Origin: Polaromonas sp.
GTDB taxonomy: Bacteria > Pseudomonadota > Gammaproteobacteria > Burkholderiales > Burkholderiaceae_C
Reading direction: 5' to 3'
Assembly (NCBI RefSeq): GCF_010365105.1
Contig: NZ_JAAFGZ010000016.1
Coordinates: forward strand, 1-64,000
DNA: 64,000 nucleotides
Part shown: positions 63,116 to 64,000 of the stretch, piece by piece
How the letters are laid out: each line of letters opens with the position of its first letter
How positions within the stretch are numbered: position 1 is the stretch's first letter
Notes under the pieces: model-generated
What the model saw: only the letters and a program-made list of their open reading frames with translations
Told to the model about the DNA's origin: nothing
The model's database searches: none
Program-made: the position numbers and the translations under genes

Positions 63116-64000
63116 ATGAACGCACCCGCCTCTTCCCAGCAACTCTCTTCACTCCAACGCGCCGAGCGCCAGGCGCAAGTCGTCCGTGCCCTGGAGGCGG
63201 TACTGCCCAAACATGCACTGCTCTGGAACAACGAAGACACCACGCCCTACGAATGCGACGGGCTGACCGCCTACCGCGAGCGGCCGCTGGTGGTCGCCCT
63301 GCCTGAAACCTATGCCGAGGTGCAGGCGGTGCTCAAGACCTGTCATGCGCTCGATGTGCCGGTGGTGGCGCGCGGCGCGGGCACGGGGCTGTCGGGCGGC
63401 GCCATGCCGCACAAGCTGGGCGTGACGCTGTCGCTGGCCAAGTTCAACAAGATCCTGAAGGTCGATGCCGCCAGCCGCACCGCGCTGGTCCAGGGCGGTG
63501 TGCGCAACCTGGCGATTTCCGAGGCCGCAGCGCCGCATGGCCTGTACTATGCGCCCGACCCGTCGAGCCAGATCGCCTGCACCATCGGCGGCAACGTCGC
63601 CGAGAACTCGGGCGGCGTGCATTGCCTGAAATATGGCCTGACGGTGCACAACGTGCTGAAGGTCAAAGGTTTCACCATCGAGGGCGACGAGGTCGAGTTC
63701 GGCAGCGATGCGCTGGACGCGCCCGGCTACGACCTGCTGGCCATCCTGATCGGCAGCGAAGGCATGTTGGCCGTGACCACCGAGGTCACCGTCAAGCTGA
63801 TTCCCAAGCCGCAACTGGCGCGCTGCATCATGGCCAGCTTCGATGACCTGCGCAAGGCCGGCGATGCGGTGGCCGGCGTGATTGCCGCCGGCATCATTCC
63901 CGCCGGGCTGGAAATGATGGACAAGCCGATGACGGCAGCGGTCGAGGATTTCGTGCATGCCGGCTACGATTTGAGTGCGGCGGCGATCCTGCTGTGCGAA
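63116..64000 (+). CDS. glcD: Glycolate oxidase subunit GlcD-like FAD-linked oxidase, 5' part
   Basis: The first 295 codons of an FAD-binding (PCMH-type) oxidase that runs off the right edge. The FAD loop is VVARGAGTGLSGGAMP near residue 88, followed by IGGNVAENSGGVHCLKYG and LLAILIGSEGMLAVTTEV, as in GlcD, which oxidises glycolate to glyoxylate together with GlcE and GlcF. D-lactate dehydrogenases of the same family are similar; the partner genes lie outside the window, so the call rests on sequence alone. The start is at an ATG directly after a strong inverted repeat. Confidence 0.88.
   Translation, partial: MNAPASSQQLSSLQRAERQAQVVRALEAVLPKHALLWNNEDTTPYECDGLTAYRERPLVVALPETYAEVQAVLKTCHALDVPVVARGAGTGLSGGAMPHKLGVTLSLAKFNKILKVDAASRTALVQGGVRNLAISEAAAPHGLYYAPDPSSQIACTIGGNVAENSGGVHCLKYGLTVHNVLKVKGFTIEGDEVEFGSDALDAPGYDLLAILIGSEGMLAVTTEVTVKLIPKPQLARCIMASFDDLRKAGDAVAGVIAAGIIPAGLEMMDKPMTAAVEDFVHAGYDLSAAAILLCE

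Overview
The window looks like chromosomal DNA of a Comamonadaceae betaproteobacterium (Polaromonas/Rhodoferax/Variovorax type). This is inferred from the high GC content, the protein sequences, the many Bug-type binding proteins, PhaM, DUF3567, and an rplN operon separated from the rest of the ribosomal genes. No tRNA, rRNA or CRISPR array was seen. Coding is dense, mostly housekeeping and catabolic genes, with one gene-poor stretch rich in remnants (about 18.7-24.85 kb).

Layout. 1-7.9 kb: the 5' end of rplN, glpD and glpK (divergent), proC, a small exported Ala/Lys-rich protein, ubiA, dps and oxyR. 7.9-17.5 kb: recG, then a tightly packed run queA-vapB-vapC-tgt-GT9 glycosyltransferase-GtrA-ArnT-like glycosyltransferase, with an aldo/keto reductase behind it. 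17.6-24.85 kb: a membrane zinc-ribbon protein, a UvrA2-type ABC ATPase, decayed IS3- and IS5-family transposase remnants, a GT2 glycosyltransferase, and a decayed copy of the start of the zinc-ribbon gene. 24.85-40.2 kb: an XpaC-like protein, YiaA-like and TelA proteins, an MFS/acyltransferase fusion, an XRE regulator, an NrtR-like regulator facing a phosphatase/ADP-ribosylglycohydrolase fusion, FIST, PhaM, VOC, FAH, DUF3108, DUF3567 and ChaN-like proteins.

40.3-49.1 kb is a seven-gene catabolic operon (two ABC permeases, ATPase, binding protein, HpsN-like dehydrogenase, SDR, zinc alcohol dehydrogenase). A LacI-family regulator diverges from it and a TauE/SafE exporter lies beyond. The likely job is uptake and oxidation of a C3 sulfonate such as 2,3-dihydroxypropane-1-sulfonate (DHPS). 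49.2-57.7 kb is a nine-gene operon, facing a LysR regulator. It encodes a complete succinate dehydrogenase/fumarate reductase-like complex whose flavoprotein lacks the covalent-flavin histidine, a two-subunit class I fumarase-type hydratase, two Bug binding proteins and a ThDP enzyme. This is the best candidate for an undescribed C4-dicarboxylate-like pathway. The window ends with an omega-aminotransferase, purU, a GcvA-like LysR regulator, a broken Uma2 gene and the start of a glcD-like oxidase.

Two signals run across genes. One is a 17-bp dyad, GCTAT-N7-ATAGC, found at least nine times (one mismatch at most), mainly between genes but twice inside coding sequence. The other is a set of operator-like palindromes at divergent promoters: an OxyR-type site before dps, tandem boxes between nrtR and the ADP-ribosylglycohydrolase, a palindrome over the XRE start codon, and a LacI-type site in the sulfonate operon.
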